64,000 nucleotides of DNA from Pseudodonghicola xiamenensis DSM 18339 (GTDB lineage: Bacteria; Pseudomonadota; Alphaproteobacteria; Rhodobacterales; Rhodobacteraceae), in contig NZ_AUBS01000004.1 of NCBI RefSeq assembly GCF_000429365.1, forward strand, positions 1 through 64,000, written 5' to 3'. The notes beneath the pieces were generated by a model. The model had not been told where the DNA came from. It did no database searches and saw only the letters and a list, made by a program, of their open reading frames with translations. Shown here piece after piece: positions 6,756 to 15,305 of the stretch. The translations under genes and the position numbers were made by a program. Every line of letters starts with the position of its first letter. The stretch's first letter is position 1.

Positions 6756-8741
6756 ATGTCCGCGACCAAGATCCTCTGGGGCCAGATCTCCATCGTCTTC
6801 CTCATCATTCTGGCCACCACCTGGGGAGCGACGCAATACGTGGCCGCGAGCCTCGGCTATCAGGCACAGCTGGGCCCGCCCTGGTTCGTGCTGTTCGGGA
6901 CGCCCGTCTACTATCCACCGGCCATCTTCTGGTGGTGGTATTTCTACGAGGCCTACGCGCCACCGGTCTTCGCGACGGGCGGGATCATCGCCGCCTCGGG
7001 TGGATTCATCGCCATCGGTGTGGCCATCGCCATGTCGGTCTGGCGCGCGCGCGAGGCCCGCAACGTTGCGACCTATGGATCTGCCCGATGGGCCGAGAAG
7101 GGCGAGGTGAAGGCGGCCGGACTTCTTGACCCGGATGGCGTGGTCCTGGGTCGCTATGAGCGGGAATATCTGCGCCACGATGGGCCGGAACATGTGCTTT
7201 GCTTCGCGCCGACGCGATCCGGCAAGGGGGTCGGGCTCGTCGTACCCTCTCTTCTCACCTGGCCCGGCTCGGCCATCGTTCATGACATCAAGGGGGAGAA
7301 CTGGCAGTTGACCGCAGGGTTCCGGGCCCGGCACGGTCGGGTCCTCCTCTTCGATCCAACCAATCCGAACTCTTCGGCCTACAACCCCCTGCTCGAAGTG
7401 CGCCGCGGGGAGTGGGAAGTTCGCGATGTCCAGAACATCGCCGACATCCTCGTTGACCCCGAGGGAAGTCTGGAGCGGCGAAACCACTGGGAGAAGACCA
7501 GCCACAGCCTGCTGGTCGGGGCGATCCTGCATGTCCTCTATGCCGAGAAGGACAAGACGCTGGCCGGTGTCGCCAACTTCCTCTCCGACCCGCGGCGTCC
7601 TGTGGAGTCCACGCTCCGCGCGATGATGCGGACGTCGCACCTGGGCGAAGCGGGGCCGCATCCCGTGGTCGCCAGTGCCGCCCGTGAATTGCTCAACAAG
7701 TCCGAGAATGAACGCTCCGGTGTGCTTTCGACGGCGATGTCTTTCCTTGGCCTCTATCGAGACCCCGTGGTCGCACAGGTCACGCGCCGCTGCGACTGGC
7801 GGATCGGCGATATTGTCGGGGGCACGCGACCAGTCACGCTCTACCTCGTGGTGCCGCCTTCGGACATCAATCGCACCAAGCCGCTCATCCGACTGATCCT
7901 CAACCAGGTCGGCCGACGGCTGACCGAAGATCTGCAGGGCAAGGATGACCGGCATCGGCTGCTGCTGATGCTTGATGAGTTCCCGGCACTCGGCCGGTTG
8001 GATTTCTTCGAGAGCGCGCTGGCCTTCATGGCGGGCTACGGGCTGAAGAGCTTCCTCATCGCCCAGTCGCTGAACCAGATCGAGAAGGCCTACGGCCCGA
8101 ATAATTCGATCCTCGACAATTGCCACGTCCGGGTGAGCTTCGCGACCAATGATGAGCGCACGGCCAAGCGCGTCTCTGATGCCCTCGGCACCGCCACCGA
8201 GATGAAGGCGATGAAGAACTACGCCGGGCACCGTCTGGCGCCCTGGCTCAGCCATCTCATGGTGTCCCGATCGGAAACTGCGCGGGCCTTGCTCACGCCC
8301 GGAGAAATCATGCAGCTGCCGCCAACCGATGAGATCGTCATGGTGGCCGGCACTCCGCCGATCCGGGCGACGAAAGCACGGTATTACGAAGATACGCGGT
8401 TTGCCGAGCGGGTCTTGCCGCCACCCGACTTGGTGGATGTGGGCGCCTCAGGGGAGGATGACTGGAGCAGTCTTGCAGTTCCAGTGCAGGACGACGAGCA
8501 AGAGCGAGTATCCGAGATGGGAGCGGGGGAAGAGGACCCGACAGCGTCGGAGCGCCGTCTTCAGCCGGAGCTGGCGCAGCCTCAGCCGGTCGACAGGCAG
8601 TCCCCCTTTGAGAACGAGTTTGAATTCGACCCACCCGAGGATGAGGAGGATGGCGCCATCCGCAATCGGCGCATCATGCAGCAGATGCGCGGTGTCGCGC
8701 GGCAGGTCTCCCTCAATCGCGATGATGGCATGGAGCTTTGA
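6756..8741 (+). CDS. traG: Conjugal transfer coupling protein TraG (VirD4-like ATPase)
   Basis: The coupling protein hands the relaxosome to the mating-pair channel. The 661-residue protein has two N-terminal membrane segments (about residues 8-30 and 68-92), Walker A APTRSGKGVG (about 150) and Walker B LLLMLDEFPALG (about 410). The acidic tail from about residue 560 is variable. A GGAGCG ribosome site precedes the ATG. The gene lies between the relaxase and a ribbon-helix-helix gene, as in related ICEs. Its stop overlaps an alternative TTG start of the next gene. Confidence 0.93.
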   Translation: MSATKILWGQISIVFLIILATTWGATQYVAASLGYQAQLGPPWFVLFGTPVYYPPAIFWWWYFYEAYAPPVFATGGIIAASGGFIAIGVAIAMSVWRAREARNVATYGSARWAEKGEVKAAGLLDPDGVVLGRYEREYLRHDGPEHVLCFAPTRSGKGVGLVVPSLLTWPGSAIVHDIKGENWQLTAGFRARHGRVLLFDPTNPNSSAYNPLLEVRRGEWEVRDVQNIADILVDPEGSLERRNHWEKTSHSLLVGAILHVLYAEKDKTLAGVANFLSDPRRPVESTLRAMMRTSHLGEAGPHPVVASAARELLNKSENERSGVLSTAMSFLGLYRDPVVAQVTRRCDWRIGDIVGGTRPVTLYLVVPPSDINRTKPLIRLILNQVGRRLTEDLQGKDDRHRLLLMLDEFPALGRLDFFESALAFMAGYGLKSFLIAQSLNQIEKAYGPNNSILDNCHVRVSFATNDERTAKRVSDALGTATEMKAMKNYAGHRLAPWLSHLMVSRSETARALLTPGEIMQLPPTDEIVMVAGTPPIRATKARYYEDTRFAERVLPPPDLVDVGASGEDDWSSLAVPVQDDEQERVSEMGAGEEDPTASERRLQPELAQPQPVDRQSPFENEFEFDPPEDEEDGAIRNRRIMQQMRGVARQVSLNRDDGMEL

Positions 8742-8743
8742 TC

Positions 8744-9175
8744 ATGACTACCAGCCGCAAGAAGACGAAGATCTCGGTCTATCTCGATCCCGAGGTCATG
8801 CAAATGCTGGCGGAGTTTGCCGCGCGGCGTGACAGATCCCAATCGATGGTGGCCGAGGCCGCGATCGCATCCTTCCTCTCTCCGGATGACGCGGAGCGCC
8901 GCGAGGCGGTTCTAGCGAGGCGCCTGGATCAGATCGACAGACGGATCACACGGCTGGAACGTGATGTCGGGATTTCTGTTGAAAGCCTGGCCGTGTTCAT
9001 CCGTTTCTGGTTGGCAACAACACCGGCTCTGCCGGAACCCGCGGCGAAAGCCGCACGGGCGAAGGCTGGGGAGCGCTATGAGGCATTTATCTCGGCGCTC
9101 GGTCGGCGCCTCGCGCAGGGGCCGAAGCTGCGGCAGGAGGTGTCGGAAGATGTGGACGGCCGGCCAAGTAGCTGA
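8744..9175 (+). CDS. Ribbon-helix-helix (CopG-like) protein
   Basis: The N-terminal ribbon-helix-helix (KKTKISVYLDPEVMQMLAEF, then RDRSQSMVAEAAIASFL, residues 6-45) is a DNA-binding module. A predicted helical C-terminal part follows, with heptad-like spacing around residues 60-80 and a WLATTPALPEP linker. The 143-residue protein is the standard gene after traG in this ICE family and is normally followed directly by trbB; here about 6 kb of cargo intervenes. It may act as a relaxosome accessory or a repressor of the trb operon. ATG 8744 was chosen over TTG 8738. Confidence 0.8.
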   Translation: MTTSRKKTKISVYLDPEVMQMLAEFAARRDRSQSMVAEAAIASFLSPDDAERREAVLARRLDQIDRRITRLERDVGISVESLAVFIRFWLATTPALPEPAAKAARAKAGERYEAFISALGRRLAQGPKLRQEVSEDVDGRPSS

Positions 9176-9228
9176 AAGAGGTGCCACCGGCCTCAGCCAC
9201 AAGGGTTGGGACTGTAGGAGCGATCTTC

Positions 9229-9303
9229 ATGATCGACCCGATCGGCCCAAACCTGCCGTTCGACGGAAGAATTCGCGCCGCAAGGCAGCATTCACCAAAC
9301 CAG
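9229..9303 (+). pseudogene. 5' fragment of a small gene cut by IS1111 (tentative)
   Basis: A good ribosome site (TAGGAG) is followed eight bases later by ATG 9229, giving MIDPIGPNLPFDGRIRAARQ and five more residues before the inferred IS edge. If the IS spans 9304-10649, the frame joins that of the open frame beginning at 10650 on the other side. The product is not recognised. The fragment could equally be chance coding. Confidence 0.25.
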
Positions 9304-9386
9304 ATGGGGTGGATGGCTCCCGCTCCCCGGCGTCGTAATGCGCCATAGTGCAGGTGTCAGAATCTGCGATCGAGAGGAGCCACCCC

Positions 9387-10406
9387 ATGCAGGTTACCAC
9401 TGTCGGCCTCGACCTGGCCAAGACCATCTTCCACGTCCACGGAGTGACAGAAGGCGGCGAAGTGGCCTTCAACCGACCTTTGCGCCGAGCGCAGGTTCTG
9501 GGGTTTTTCGAGAGACTGTCGCCCTGCCTCATCGGCATCGAAGCCTGCGCATCGAGCCACCACTGGGCGCGGGAGCTTTCGAAGCTGGGTCACACAGTCC
9601 GGTTGATGCCGCCAATGTACGTCAAACCCTACGTGAAACGGGGCAAGTCCGACGCGGTCGATGCAGAAGCCATCTGCGAAGCGGTCACGCGACCAACGAT
9701 GCGGTTCGTCGAGATCAAGTCCGAGGACCAGCAGGCGCTTTTGTCACTGCACCGCGCACGAGATTTCGTGGTTCGCCAGCGTACCCAGCTGATCAACATG
9801 CTCCGGAGCCTGGCCGCGGAGTTCGGCATCGCCATCGCTCGGGGCGTGGCGCGGGCCATCGACTTTGCGAAGGGGATCATCGATGGCAAGCAGTCCGGAC
9901 TCCCCGAGCTCGCCCAGGACGTCCTTCGGGTCCTCAGCCGTCAGCTGGTCGATCTGCACAACCGCCTCGGCTGGTACGAGATCACGATGCGCATTCAGGC
10001 CCGTCTCAGCCGCCAGGCCCAACTCCTGCAGACCATCCCCGGCGTGGGGCCGGTAACGGCCTCGGCCGTGGCAGCCACGATCGGGTCCGGCTGCCAGTTC
10101 CGGAGCGGTCGGGAATTTGCGGCATGGCTGGGGCTGACACCGCGCAACCATTCCAGCGGCGGTAAGGAGCGATTGGGAAAGATCACCAAGATGGGCGATC
10201 GGTATCTGCGCCAGCTCATCGTGGTCGGAATGACATCGCGCGTGCGGCAGGTCGCCAATCATCCCGAGCGCGCCGACCCCTGGTTGACGAAGCTGTTACA
10301 GAGAAAGCCAGCCCGGCTCGCGACCGTCGCAATGGCGAACAAGACGGCACGGATCATGTGGGCCGTCCTGACCAGGAACGAGCCCTACAAGCCGCACGCC
10401 GCGTAA
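9387..10406 (+). CDS. IS110/IS1111-family transposase (DEDD recombinase)
   Basis: The 339-residue protein has the RuvC-like DEDD domain: Asp in TVGLDLAKTIF, Glu in IGIEACASSHHWAR, and paired Asp in GKSDAVDAEAI. The C-terminal Tnp20 domain carries the conserved serine region (LGLTPRNHSSGGKERLGKI) and a helix-hairpin-helix-like IPGVGPVTASA. The ATG at 9387 follows GAGGAG and begins MQVTTVGLDLAKT; an earlier in-frame start at 9348 lacks a ribosome site. The gene appears intact. Confidence 0.93.
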   Translation: MQVTTVGLDLAKTIFHVHGVTEGGEVAFNRPLRRAQVLGFFERLSPCLIGIEACASSHHWARELSKLGHTVRLMPPMYVKPYVKRGKSDAVDAEAICEAVTRPTMRFVEIKSEDQQALLSLHRARDFVVRQRTQLINMLRSLAAEFGIAIARGVARAIDFAKGIIDGKQSGLPELAQDVLRVLSRQLVDLHNRLGWYEITMRIQARLSRQAQLLQTIPGVGPVTASAVAATIGSGCQFRSGREFAAWLGLTPRNHSSGGKERLGKITKMGDRYLRQLIVVGMTSRVRQVANHPERADPWLTKLLQRKPARLATVAMANKTARIMWAVLTRNEPYKPHAA

Positions 10407-10630
10407 GTCGGGGCGCGACCACGAGATAGCAAGACCGACGATGTGATGGTGTACCCTTCAGCCGCAACGATCAGGACGCTCCGCCGAATGACCCGGGCGA
10501 CATTGCCCGCAAAGCAGATAGGAACCTGATCTGCGGATCCCATCAGGGCCAGCGGCAATGTCCGCGCAAACAGGCCGGACACAAGACCGCTTCTGAAAAG
10601 GTACACGCAATCTCATTTAAGCCTTGCTAT
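10407..10630 (+). ncRNA. Candidate bridge-RNA region of the IS1111 element
   Basis: The 224 bases between the transposase stop and the right inverted repeat hold no gene. In IS110-family elements a structured non-coding bridge RNA carries target and donor recognition loops; in the IS1111 group it is encoded on the 3' side. The location and length fit. The loops were not folded or matched, so this is inference from family knowledge. Confidence 0.35.
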
Positions 10631-10649
10631 GCGGGAGCCATCCACACAG

Positions 10650-10943
10650 GTCATTCGTAAACACTTGAAAACAGCTATTCTTGAACCCATATACCATGAG
10701 CGGGTTTTTTCGGCGGAAACGCCGTGTCAAAAACGTCATACACTTAAGTCGATTTTTGCTGTTTTGCTTCTGGCGACCGGCATCCTCTACGCACTTGGAA
10801 CTTTCGGAATTGGGCCGATGTCAATTATAGGAGGACTTGCCATGGGAAAAGAACTGAACTCGCTGATTGGAAACTTTAGTCTCGGATACTGCGCTAGCTA
10901 CATCTGCAACTTGACGTTTTCGCCGAAAGGACCCGTCTGGTAA
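10650..10943 (+). pseudogene. Open frame with membrane segments right of IS1111 (tentative)
   Basis: An open frame of about 97 codons runs from the IS edge to TAA 10941-10943. It contains two hydrophobic stretches (SIFAVLLLATGILYALGTFG and MSIIGGLA). It lacks its own start unless one inside the IS repeat (10629) is used, or ATG 10842, which has TAGGAGG upstream and would give only 33 residues. GC content is clearly lower than the ICE backbone. It may be the 3' part of a gene split by IS1111. Bases 10944-11072 hold nothing recognisable. Confidence 0.25.
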
Positions 10944-11072
10944 AATTTTATTTAGAGCTACGAACCGCTCTGAATCTCCATTTATGGCTTCGTCTGTCGC
11001 TGCGGTGCCGATACTACAGAGCCGACTTCGCCGTTTGCTCCTGCTCCATTGCTGGTTTCCGGACTTCCCAGA

Positions 11073-11759
11073 CTATGGTTGCCAGTGCTTAAATTCGATT
11101 GAGAAGAACCCGGGGCTACCAGCATAATCATCTCCGGATTGGTCTATGTACGTCAGCCAATACAATGATGCTGGGTTGGCATTTACGCATGGGCTGTAGC
11201 CCCTAATGTGAGTAGCCGGCCCAAACGTCCGATCCAATTCATGAGTAGTTGGCTGGCTAAGTAGTGAAAGCTCACGCCTAATGCCAAGAACCTGTTTCAC
11301 GATACCCTTTTCGAACTTGGCGTTGGATTTGCACTCAACGCCCAAAACCACGTCGCTGTGCTGTGGCATGTCCCCATCATGAACACTTGGATCAATCAGT
11401 ACCAAGTCGATCTCGTGGTATCCACTTTTTCCAATCCAACCCCCAATCATTGATGCGCCTAGTGTTTGGACCTGGATATCAGTGTGAAGTTCTAACAACT
11501 TGCCGTGCTTGGCCACTACGAAGAAAGATCTAGAACGATCTATGTTGCCTGGACTGGCTTTGAAATTCACCACAGTCCCGTTTGCAAGCCGAATGCTCAC
11601 ACCATAAGTGGATCGGAGCCATTCCAGCGTTCTAGCCAAACAATAAAGTTCATAGATCTTTCCGCCTTTTGACTTTACCAATGTCGCCTTCATGCAAGCT
11701 TTGTGTGTATTGAAAAATGCAGAGATGGCCCTCTTGGCTTTGGCTTGATCCAACATCAT
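11073..11759 (-). CDS. PD-(D/E)XK nuclease-like protein, third gene of the defence-like operon
   Basis: This 228-residue protein was not matched to a named family, but its middle shows a restriction-nuclease core: Glu37 in GGKIYELYCL, Asp118 in GYHEIDLVLID, and the E142-x-K144 pair in VVLGVECKSNAKFEKG, followed by a helix. That order and spacing fit a PD-(D/E)XK phosphodiesterase fold. Its start overlaps the upstream gene's stop (ATGA), so it is translationally coupled. It is downstream of an SMC-like ATPase, suggesting that the ATPase controls or positions this nuclease. GC is lower than neighbouring ICE genes, consistent with separate acquisition. Confidence 0.65.
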   Translation of the reverse strand: MMLDQAKAKRAISAFFNTHKACMKATLVKSKGGKIYELYCLARTLEWLRSTYGVSIRLANGTVVNFKASPGNIDRSRSFFVVAKHGKLLELHTDIQVQTLGASMIGGWIGKSGYHEIDLVLIDPSVHDGDMPQHSDVVLGVECKSNAKFEKGIVKQVLGIRRELSLLSQPTTHELDRTFGPATHIRGYSPCVNANPASLYWLTYIDQSGDDYAGSPGFFSIEFKHWQP

Positions 11760-12181
11760 TCAAAATCCTCGCCATCAGCACTGCCTGAACTATCGGCCTC
11801 CAATAACTGCCCGATCAAGTTCCTCAGGTCCTTCATGGCAGAGGGGATACGTGGGTCACCTTGGAGAAATTCTTCATGATCACGCCCTTCAACGTCGATG
11901 TCGTCCCTGTCATTAATCAAGATAGCACCGTCCAGTCCTTTGCTATCACTGTTCTCTCGGATCATATTCAACGCCAGATCTACCGTGTCAGACGAATGGA
12001 TTGCCATGTGCCGATCCAAGGCTTCAAGCATCAGGATTGACAGCTTCCGCGCGCCAAATGTTCGACGTGCTTCGTGGGTCTCTTCTTCATAGCCAGAGAG
12101 TTCTGCTATTGAATGAAGGCCAATTTCTCGCAGTTCCGCTTGAATGTGGCGAAGTATCTCCAACCAGTCTTCTTCGTTCAT
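11756..12181 (-). CDS. Small acidic protein, middle gene of the defence-like operon
   Basis: A 141-residue, strongly acidic and probably helical protein not recognised as any family. It starts MNEEDWLEILRHIQAELREIG and ends in an Asp/Glu-rich tail (DSSGSADGEDFE). No catalytic motif, signal peptide or membrane segment is visible. It begins 37 bases after the ATPase gene and overlaps the nuclease gene by four bases, so it belongs to the same transcript. By analogy with other three-gene systems it might be an adaptor or regulator of the nuclease, which is inference. Confidence 0.65.
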   Translation of the reverse strand: MNEEDWLEILRHIQAELREIGLHSIAELSGYEEETHEARRTFGARKLSILMLEALDRHMAIHSSDTVDLALNMIRENSDSKGLDGAILINDRDDIDVEGRDHEEFLQGDPRIPSAMKDLRNLIGQLLEADSSGSADGEDFE

Positions 12182-12218
12182 TAAATCACCACTTCAGCCG
12201 TGTTCAATTTAGCCCAAG

Positions 12219-14939
12219 CTAAAAGCCATATTTCCTTCGGCGGGTCGAAAACGCCTGCTCGCCGCCTTCCAAAAGCTCCTTTATCAGCTCCTGGACTTCT
12301 TCTTTGTCGATCGAACCGCACAGCTTTTGATCGATCTTCGTCCGATCTTCGCCATCTTCTACGACTGGCGTGAGACCAATTATCTGATCAGCGTCGCCCA
12401 AAACCGGGATATTTGGATTGTGGCTTGAAAACAAGAACTGGCGTTGCTTCTTGGCGACGCGCATTTTATCGACTACATGCCCTGCAATGAACTGGTTATC
12501 GAGGTCGTCTTCGGGTTGATCGATGATCAGTGGGGCATCAGACTCCAGAAGCAACAGCATCAGAACTGCCGTGGCCTTTTGACCGGCAGATAGGCGGTCG
12601 AGTTCCCTCCAGTTCTCGGCCCCGTCTCGACCAACGTTGAGTTCAATAACGGCCTCGGGCGGTATCCGCGCTTCTTCCACCAGCAAGGCCAGTGTTTCGC
12701 CTCCAGCGGCGATCTTCTGAGAGGATGAATCGGTGAACCCGAATTCATCGCTGAGCGCTTGAGCACCCTTACGGATCGTCGCGGCCAGTTTCGAAGGTAG
12801 TAGGTCCTCATGCTCTTGCAGCTTCGTCAGGGCTTGACTGATCTGCCCTTCAGTTCCATCCCGCAAAATCTGTTCCAGTGGCCCCAAATCGGAACTGGGG
12901 CGAACACTTGCCCGAACCGTTCCTTTTAGCTTTTTGCTGACCTTCTTCGCGGCCATCTCAAGGTCACGATAGGCTTTTCGGTCAGCCTTTTCCCATTCAT
13001 CGACTATGCTCTGTCGCGACTTTTGTTCGATCGCGAGTTCCGAAACGGCCTGATCCTTCTCCCCTTGCTTCGGTTCAAGTACAGCGACCTGTTTTTTCAC
13101 GGTCAGATAAGCGTCGGGATCGAAACCCTCACCCTCCAGTTCTTTCTTGAGCGACTTATACGTCGCCTCAACAGCATCGGCCTTTGGCTGCCACACAGAT
13201 CGTATCGCAGCCAAATCGGCGGTTGCCTTTTGAGCCGCTATTTCTAGTATCTCTGCTGCTTGCACTTTGGCGTCGTGCATATCCTGCGCAATCGCTTGGA
13301 TATTGGCCAAGTCATCCCTGTGCGGGAGTTTTACCTCTTTTTCTGACGGCAAAACGGTTGATGCGGATGCTCCGTCCGGCTTTAACGCGTCTCCCTCTTT
13401 CCCAAATCCAGTTATGGCGTTGGAGAAGTCGTCGAGTATTCGTTGTTCATACTGGACAGATGCCTGTTCTTGCAGGCGGGTCGCAAGCTCGGTCTCTTCG
13501 AAGCGTTTGAGTTGTTCCTTGAGTCCAGGCAGAGCCGCCAAAGCAAGGTCCAATTCGGCGATTTTTTCGTCAAGGTCCGTGATTATCTTTCGAGAGGCTC
13601 GGAAGCGTTCCCTGATCCCATCCTCACTGACCGCCGCTTCGTTATCCGCACCGACAAATCGCCCAAGCAGTTCGGCAAGCTGGCCTTTGTGCCTCGTGAT
13701 CTCAGAAATCTCGTGCTGGCCGTACACCTCCAAGTCAGAAATGATGTCACCGGGCTTCAGGTCAGCCACGATTTCACCCGACTGATTTCTAACCCGGGCC
13801 TCCTGTTTGTAGGCGCGCTCAATAAGGTAGTAACCGGGCGACGGGCTTGGCGAAAAGATCAAGACGGAAACAGCTGAACGCGACCCCAATAGATGCTTGA
13901 TCATCGATTCATGACTCTTCGCGGCATCCGCACCCAACGGTGGTATGTCAAAGGCGAAGCGCAGGCTTTCAACGATTGTGGACTTGCCAGCGCCACGACC
14001 GCCAATCATAACATTCAATCCAGCATTCAGCGCAACGTACTGTCCATCGAGTAGTCCGCCATCCCAAGCGACGGCGACAACTCGCGCGAATTCAGATGGC
14101 GCTTCGTCCGAGTTGAGCATGATTCGGCTTTCACCGTCGAGAAAAGCCTGCCGCAAACCTTCTATCGAGGCCTCTGTCATTTTGAGTAAGGTCGTATTGC
14201 CGGGTTTCGCGAAATCCCCAGGTGCTGAAACGTCAGATGCGTTGACAAAGCTGACGGGCCGGTCCCGTTTGTGCGCTCCATCTTTGTTCAAGCAAATTTG
14301 CCGGTATTCAGTAGGCACATCGCCAAGCGATCCAGGGATAGCTGACGCAAAATGCAATGGCGACTTCCATGCATTCATGCGCGTCTGACCGGCGAGTTCT
14401 TTGAGCAAGCCACTGTTATGGGTCACGTGTGCTGAAATTGTGATGCCGCCACGCTCATTAACAACTTCGAGAAGTTCCTCGAATCCTTTGCGTGCAATGG
14501 GTGAAGGATCGTCGCGATTTCGAATATCGCACGCACCCACATTTTCATTCATATCGGTGCCAGATGTTCCGGGTGGAAAGAGGCAAAGTATGTGTACACC
14601 TTCAGCGGAATTTGCTTCAAAGCCAGGGAAAACTGTGATCCCAGCCTCTTCCAACTTCGCTCTTAAGTTTTCGGAATCGTCAAAACGGAAGTGATCGGTA
14701 AGCGCGACCACCTGAACACCATTTTCCTGGCAAGCCTTAACCATCGCATCATTGTACTGGTTTTCATCTGTAAAACCACTCGATTTGGAATGACGGCTTC
14801 CATATGCGAACGGGTTCACCTGAAAGGCGCATTTCATGTATTGGCTGCCATCTGGGGAGGTCAATGCATCCTTGATGCCTTGTGGTGTTGCTCCGTGGGC
14901 AGCCAGTGTGGTCAGCATGGGATCTAGAAGCTTTTTCAT
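12219..14939 (-). CDS. PHP-domain/SMC-like ATPase fusion, first gene of the defence-like operon
   Basis: A 906-residue protein. Residues about 35-285 resemble a PHP phosphoesterase: ALTDHF (80-84), GFEAN (Glu108), HIL (His116), ISAH (His171), ASD (Asp236). The usual first DxHxH motif is not obvious; the corresponding region reads NPFAYGSRHS. An SMC/RecF-type ABC ATPase follows: Walker A GGRGAGKS (313-320), a long predicted coiled-coil middle (about 450-740), signature LSAGQ (783), Walker B PLIIDQPEDD (803-812) and a FLFSSHNP switch. It resembles TrlF-type PHP-ATPases. MKKLLDP at 14939 is the chosen start; in-frame ATGs at 14987 and 15011 are possible and no clear ribosome site decides. Likely anti-invader function, by architecture and context. 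Confidence 0.75.
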   Translation of the reverse strand: MKKLLDPMLTTLAAHGATPQGIKDALTSPDGSQYMKCAFQVNPFAYGSRHSKSSGFTDENQYNDAMVKACQENGVQVVALTDHFRFDDSENLRAKLEEAGITVFPGFEANSAEGVHILCLFPPGTSGTDMNENVGACDIRNRDDPSPIARKGFEELLEVVNERGGITISAHVTHNSGLLKELAGQTRMNAWKSPLHFASAIPGSLGDVPTEYRQICLNKDGAHKRDRPVSFVNASDVSAPGDFAKPGNTTLLKMTEASIEGLRQAFLDGESRIMLNSDEAPSEFARVVAVAWDGGLLDGQYVALNAGLNVMIGGRGAGKSTIVESLRFAFDIPPLGADAAKSHESMIKHLLGSRSAVSVLIFSPSPSPGYYLIERAYKQEARVRNQSGEIVADLKPGDIISDLEVYGQHEISEITRHKGQLAELLGRFVGADNEAAVSEDGIRERFRASRKIITDLDEKIAELDLALAALPGLKEQLKRFEETELATRLQEQASVQYEQRILDDFSNAITGFGKEGDALKPDGASASTVLPSEKEVKLPHRDDLANIQAIAQDMHDAKVQAAEILEIAAQKATADLAAIRSVWQPKADAVEATYKSLKKELEGEGFDPDAYLTVKKQVAVLEPKQGEKDQAVSELAIEQKSRQSIVDEWEKADRKAYRDLEMAAKKVSKKLKGTVRASVRPSSDLGPLEQILRDGTEGQISQALTKLQEHEDLLPSKLAATIRKGAQALSDEFGFTDSSSQKIAAGGETLALLVEEARIPPEAVIELNVGRDGAENWRELDRLSAGQKATAVLMLLLLESDAPLIIDQPEDDLDNQFIAGHVVDKMRVAKKQRQFLFSSHNPNIPVLGDADQIIGLTPVVEDGEDRTKIDQKLCGSIDKEEVQELIKELLEGGEQAFSTRRRKYGF

Positions 14940-15223
14940 TGAACAACTTTGTTGAAACTGTTTGGCGGGAACGGGACACGCCATCATTGATGAGGCATAA
15001 GCCCGATGCATGTAAAGATTGCTTTCTTAGTTCATAGCGAAGGTCGGCTTTGAGGCATGAGCTTTCGCCGCCTTGCTCATGCAGCGAACCACTGCTCTCC
15101 GCCCGTAACACCATTTTCTAGCGACGGTTACCATGACGCTTTCCCCGTGGGATGGGTTAGGGTACGGGCCACCGATCACCTGTCTTTGCACGCCGCGCTA
15201 CTACGCCCCTCGGAAACCTGTTG
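14940..15223. other. Non-coding gap between the defence-like operon and trbB
   Basis: No gene is supported here. The left side must contain the promoter of the minus-strand three-gene operon. The right side is where the cargo rejoins the conjugation backbone, since the ribbon-helix-helix gene and trbB are normally adjacent. No insertion-sequence end or direct repeat marking the junction could be identified. Confidence 0.5.
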
Positions 15224-15248
15224 AGCCGTAGGCATTTACGGCTTTCTT
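15224..15248 (+). terminator. Hairpin with T-rich tail 58 bases before trbB
   Basis: AGCCGTA (15224-15230), a six-base loop, and TACGGCT (15237-15243) are followed by TTCTT. It reads as a Rho-independent-type terminator on the plus strand. It would stop transcripts arriving from the traG side before trbB. Confidence 0.45.
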
Positions 15249-15305
15249 AATCGACCCCGATCCAGGGCGGCCTGTTGGAGGCGCCCGTGAGGGAACGGGG
15301 CCGGC

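Larger units (their letters stand above)
9304..10649 (+). mobile_element. IS110-family insertion sequence, IS1111 group
   Basis: Perfect 15-base inverted repeats GTGGATGGCTCCCGC (9309-9323) and its complement (10631-10645) enclose one DEDD transposase gene. Repeats a few bases in from the ends and a long non-coding 3' side (about 240 bases against about 80 on the 5' side) fit the IS1111 group. The outer limits are estimated; these elements make no target duplication, so the edges cannot be fixed from one copy. It lies in the cargo between the ribbon-helix-helix gene and trbB. Confidence 0.85.

Noticed and set aside
6729..8255. 508-codon open frame antisense to traG
   Set aside because: It is the shadow of the coupling-protein gene, with no conserved motifs of its own.
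11073..14939. Three-gene operon considered as a restriction-modification system
   Set aside because: No methyltransferase or specificity subunit is present, and the ATPase is SMC/ABC-type rather than a helicase translocase.
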